64,000 nucleotides of DNA from Neoconidiobolus thromboides FSU 785 (lineage: Eukaryota; Entomophthoromycota; Entomophthoromycetes; Entomophthorales; Neoconidiobolaceae), in NCBI GenBank assembly GCA_025603075.1, contig MU626349.1:1-64000 (forward strand). The letters are read 5' to 3'. Below the pieces are notes generated by a model. That model made no database searches. It had not been told where the DNA came from and saw nothing but the letters and a program-made list of their open reading frames with translations. Both the position numbers and the translations under genes were made by a program. Of this stretch, positions 62,213 to 64,000 are shown piece after piece; position 1 is the first letter of the stretch, and every line of letters starts with the position of its first letter.

Positions 62213-62413
62213 TTTGAAAGACATTGAGCAATGTATTGGATTATATAAATATACAAGTAACAATATTTTATAATAAATAAATTTTTATTAAGGTTTTACT
62301 TATTTTGGATTATAGAATGAATTTTAAAATGATAGTAAAAAACTACAGATATTGTGTTTTATAGTTCTGGAATATTAACAAATTAAAATAAATGGATTTA
62401 ATGTAAATAAACA

Positions 62414-62517
62414 TATAGGGATGTTTTTTTAGCTTTATCACTTTTTCCATCTTTTAAGTGCTATTTGAGCGAAAAATTTGTTAGTAAAATTCTTAAACAC
62501 AAAAATACATCCCCATA
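62414..62517 (-). mobile_element. Short TIR element, copy 9 (reverse)
   Basis: Left end TATAGGGATGTTTTTTTAG, right end TACATCCCCATA. Opposite orientation to copy 8, 1 kb away. Confidence 0.85.
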
Positions 62518-63392
62518 CATTAATTTTTTTATTTAATGATAAAGTTTTTAGTATCGATTTGATTTTTAATATCACATTATATAACTAAGTAATTTATTAT
62601 CTATCTTTAAAGAAGTTTAATGAAGGAAGATAGCAGCGTTCAATTTTAATTTTTCATTATACAGTATTTAAATATTAAAAAAATTAGAAATAAAGTAGTT
62701 GAAAAGAATTGATATTATTAAAAATGAATAGTCATAAAATCAAAATGAACATTCATTATCTAACCTAATTATTACTTATAGTGAATGAAATTTTATTACC
62801 TTTATATTATATTAAACGTTTTTATTTTTATCCTACAAATATTTTTCTAAGGTAGTAAAAAGTACTCTTTTAAAGTTATAGTTAAGATTAACATTAGAAA
62901 ATTCAATCAGTTTTACTTTTTTATTTAGCCAAATAGCAAATTTACATCAACTAATAACATTATTAACAACTAGCTTTAGACCTAATATGATTATATAGTT
63001 TATAATTTATCATTTGTTGTCTATTAAACCGATAGTTTTGTCAACTTCAGAAAAAAGTATCGATAATACTATTTATAATAGACCATTTCTTATTTGTTTA
63101 GTAGCTTATTTTTATATTTCAAACAGGGCATAAATAATCTCAAAGTTTACTATATAATATTGCTTTAGTGAATTAAAAATAATATTTTTGATCTTCATTC
63201 ATAGTATGAAATGGTGATATAATTCATAAAAAGTTATATACAATCTGTCCTCTTTCATTTCTTAACATTTAACGTACAATTTAAACCTTTATGAATACAA
63301 AAATAGTTAAATGAAATGCATAAATCATTGCTATTACCCATTAGAAATAGTACTTATTTATAAAATTATATGGTACTTTTTATTTTCTATCC
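62518..63392. other. Gene-free AT-rich stretch
   Basis: No frame, relic or RNA gene seen; 3' flank of the mS34 gene. Confidence 0.5.
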
Positions 63393-63960
63393 TTATTCCA
63401 TTTTTGATTCTGTTTCCTTGCTAACTTTATTAGCTTCTAAAGCAGGCTGAGGCCCAGGGTGTAATAGCCAGTTTAATTTGAGTCCATGACGAATACGCTT
63501 ATTAGGTACTAATTTGCCTATTTTGAATAAAATTAAAATTATAATGGTTCATTTAATCGATAAGTTATACCATTCACGTATAGTTCTCCCCATGCTTTAC
63601 CATGTTTTAAATCCTATTCAAATTTAGTTCTCTTTTTTAGGTGAATTTATAAGTTTAGTTACTTTTTTAATTTGTGATTTTGTAATTGTATAATATAAAT
63701 TATCTTTTCCTTTATTTAACCATTCTTTGGCCGCCTAATCAACAATAAATTAATTCTTATTTTACGACTAATAGTTAAAATCGGGTTGATAAGCTAAAAT
63801 GATTAAGTTCTATAAAGGTATATTATAAACTTACCACTCTTAAACCAACTCCATTATTAGGTTGGACCGACAACAATTCAAATAAATTTTTATCCCTTCT
63901 AATAAATTGATAGGTTGCGATGTTATTACTTTTTAACAAATGGCGTATAAAATTGGACAT
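63393..63960 (-). CDS. Probable mitochondrial ribosomal protein mS34
   Basis: Four exons on the minus strand (ATG at 63960, stop at 63393) give a basic protein of about 115 residues. It begins MSNFIRHLLKSNNIATYQ. Family-like segments: DKNLFELLSVQPNNGVGLRV followed by AAKEWL, then NLYYTITKSQIKK and, after an intron, DLKHGKAWGELYVNGK and VPNKRIRHGLKLNWLLHPGP. The 'LfelLs-lP-ngvG-rV-rkrW' and 'hGkaWG-l--nGk' pair is the MRP-S34 pattern known from small mitoribosomal subunits. All intron phases join. Without an alignment the assignment remains probable rather than certain. Confidence 0.65.
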
Positions 63961-64000
63961 TTCTCTAATTTTCAAAAAATTACTTATTTCAAATGAAAAC

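Overview
The window is nuclear DNA of an AT-rich fungus (only about a quarter to a third G+C by eye). It has short GT-AG introns of about 45-80 bases, an ordinary genetic code in its live genes, and mostly single-copy housekeeping genes. An early-diverging lineage is likely (Entomophthoromycotina/Zoopagomycota, for example a Conidiobolus relative). The reasons are the intron density, retention of RBM48 (a minor-spliceosome factor missing from most Dikarya), an ADHFE1-type transhydrogenase, and a PHD protein ending in a Rua1-type fungal domain. The lineage is inferred; no rRNA is present to confirm it.

Layout. 1-5 kb: the 5' end of a secreted CAP-domain gene on the minus strand, then a gene-poor stretch with a broken F-box/LRR gene, another coding relic and two short inverted-repeat elements. 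5-11.8 kb: PHD/Rua1 regulator, GATA-type factor, mitochondrial aconitase. 11.8-14.9 kb: gene-free, with a cluster of a short degenerate motif. 14.9-26 kb: RRP12, RED/IK, PKA catalytic subunit, an unidentified PHD-finger protein. 26-28.9 kb: relics and one short element. 28.9-32.4 kb: importin-7/8 type karyopherin. 32.4-34 kb: a head-to-head element pair. 34-53.8 kb: a compact, gene-dense block (RPB10, lipoyl synthase, DIM2/PNO1, IF1, YFH7-like kinase, holocytochrome c synthase, CDC4-type myosin light chain, ERV46/ERGIC3, eIF3m, RBM48, MIS12/MTW1, a two-TM protein, TPC1-like carrier, ADHFE1). 53.8-57.4 kb: a second element pair and a large relic. 57.4-60.9 kb: KIN1/MARK kinase. 60.9-63.4 kb: elements and another relic. 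63.4-64 kb: probable mitoribosomal protein mS34.

How the genes relate. There is no operon-like logic. Seven of the genes act in mitochondria (aconitase, lipoyl synthase, IF1, cytochrome c heme lyase, thiamine-diphosphate carrier, ADHFE1, mS34). RRP12 and DIM2 both serve 40S ribosome maturation; RED and RBM48 serve splicing. Neighbours are commonly divergent or convergent, with 90-800 base spacers.

The most interesting content lies between the genes. First, there is a family of nine roughly 100-base elements with conserved TATGGGGATG termini, two pairs of which lie head to head. Second, several gene relics hold coherent reading frames broken almost only by TAA/TAG where Gln would fit and TGA where Trp would fit, the pattern expected from C-to-T/G-to-A change. 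No tRNA, rRNA, CRISPR or bacterial operon features were seen.
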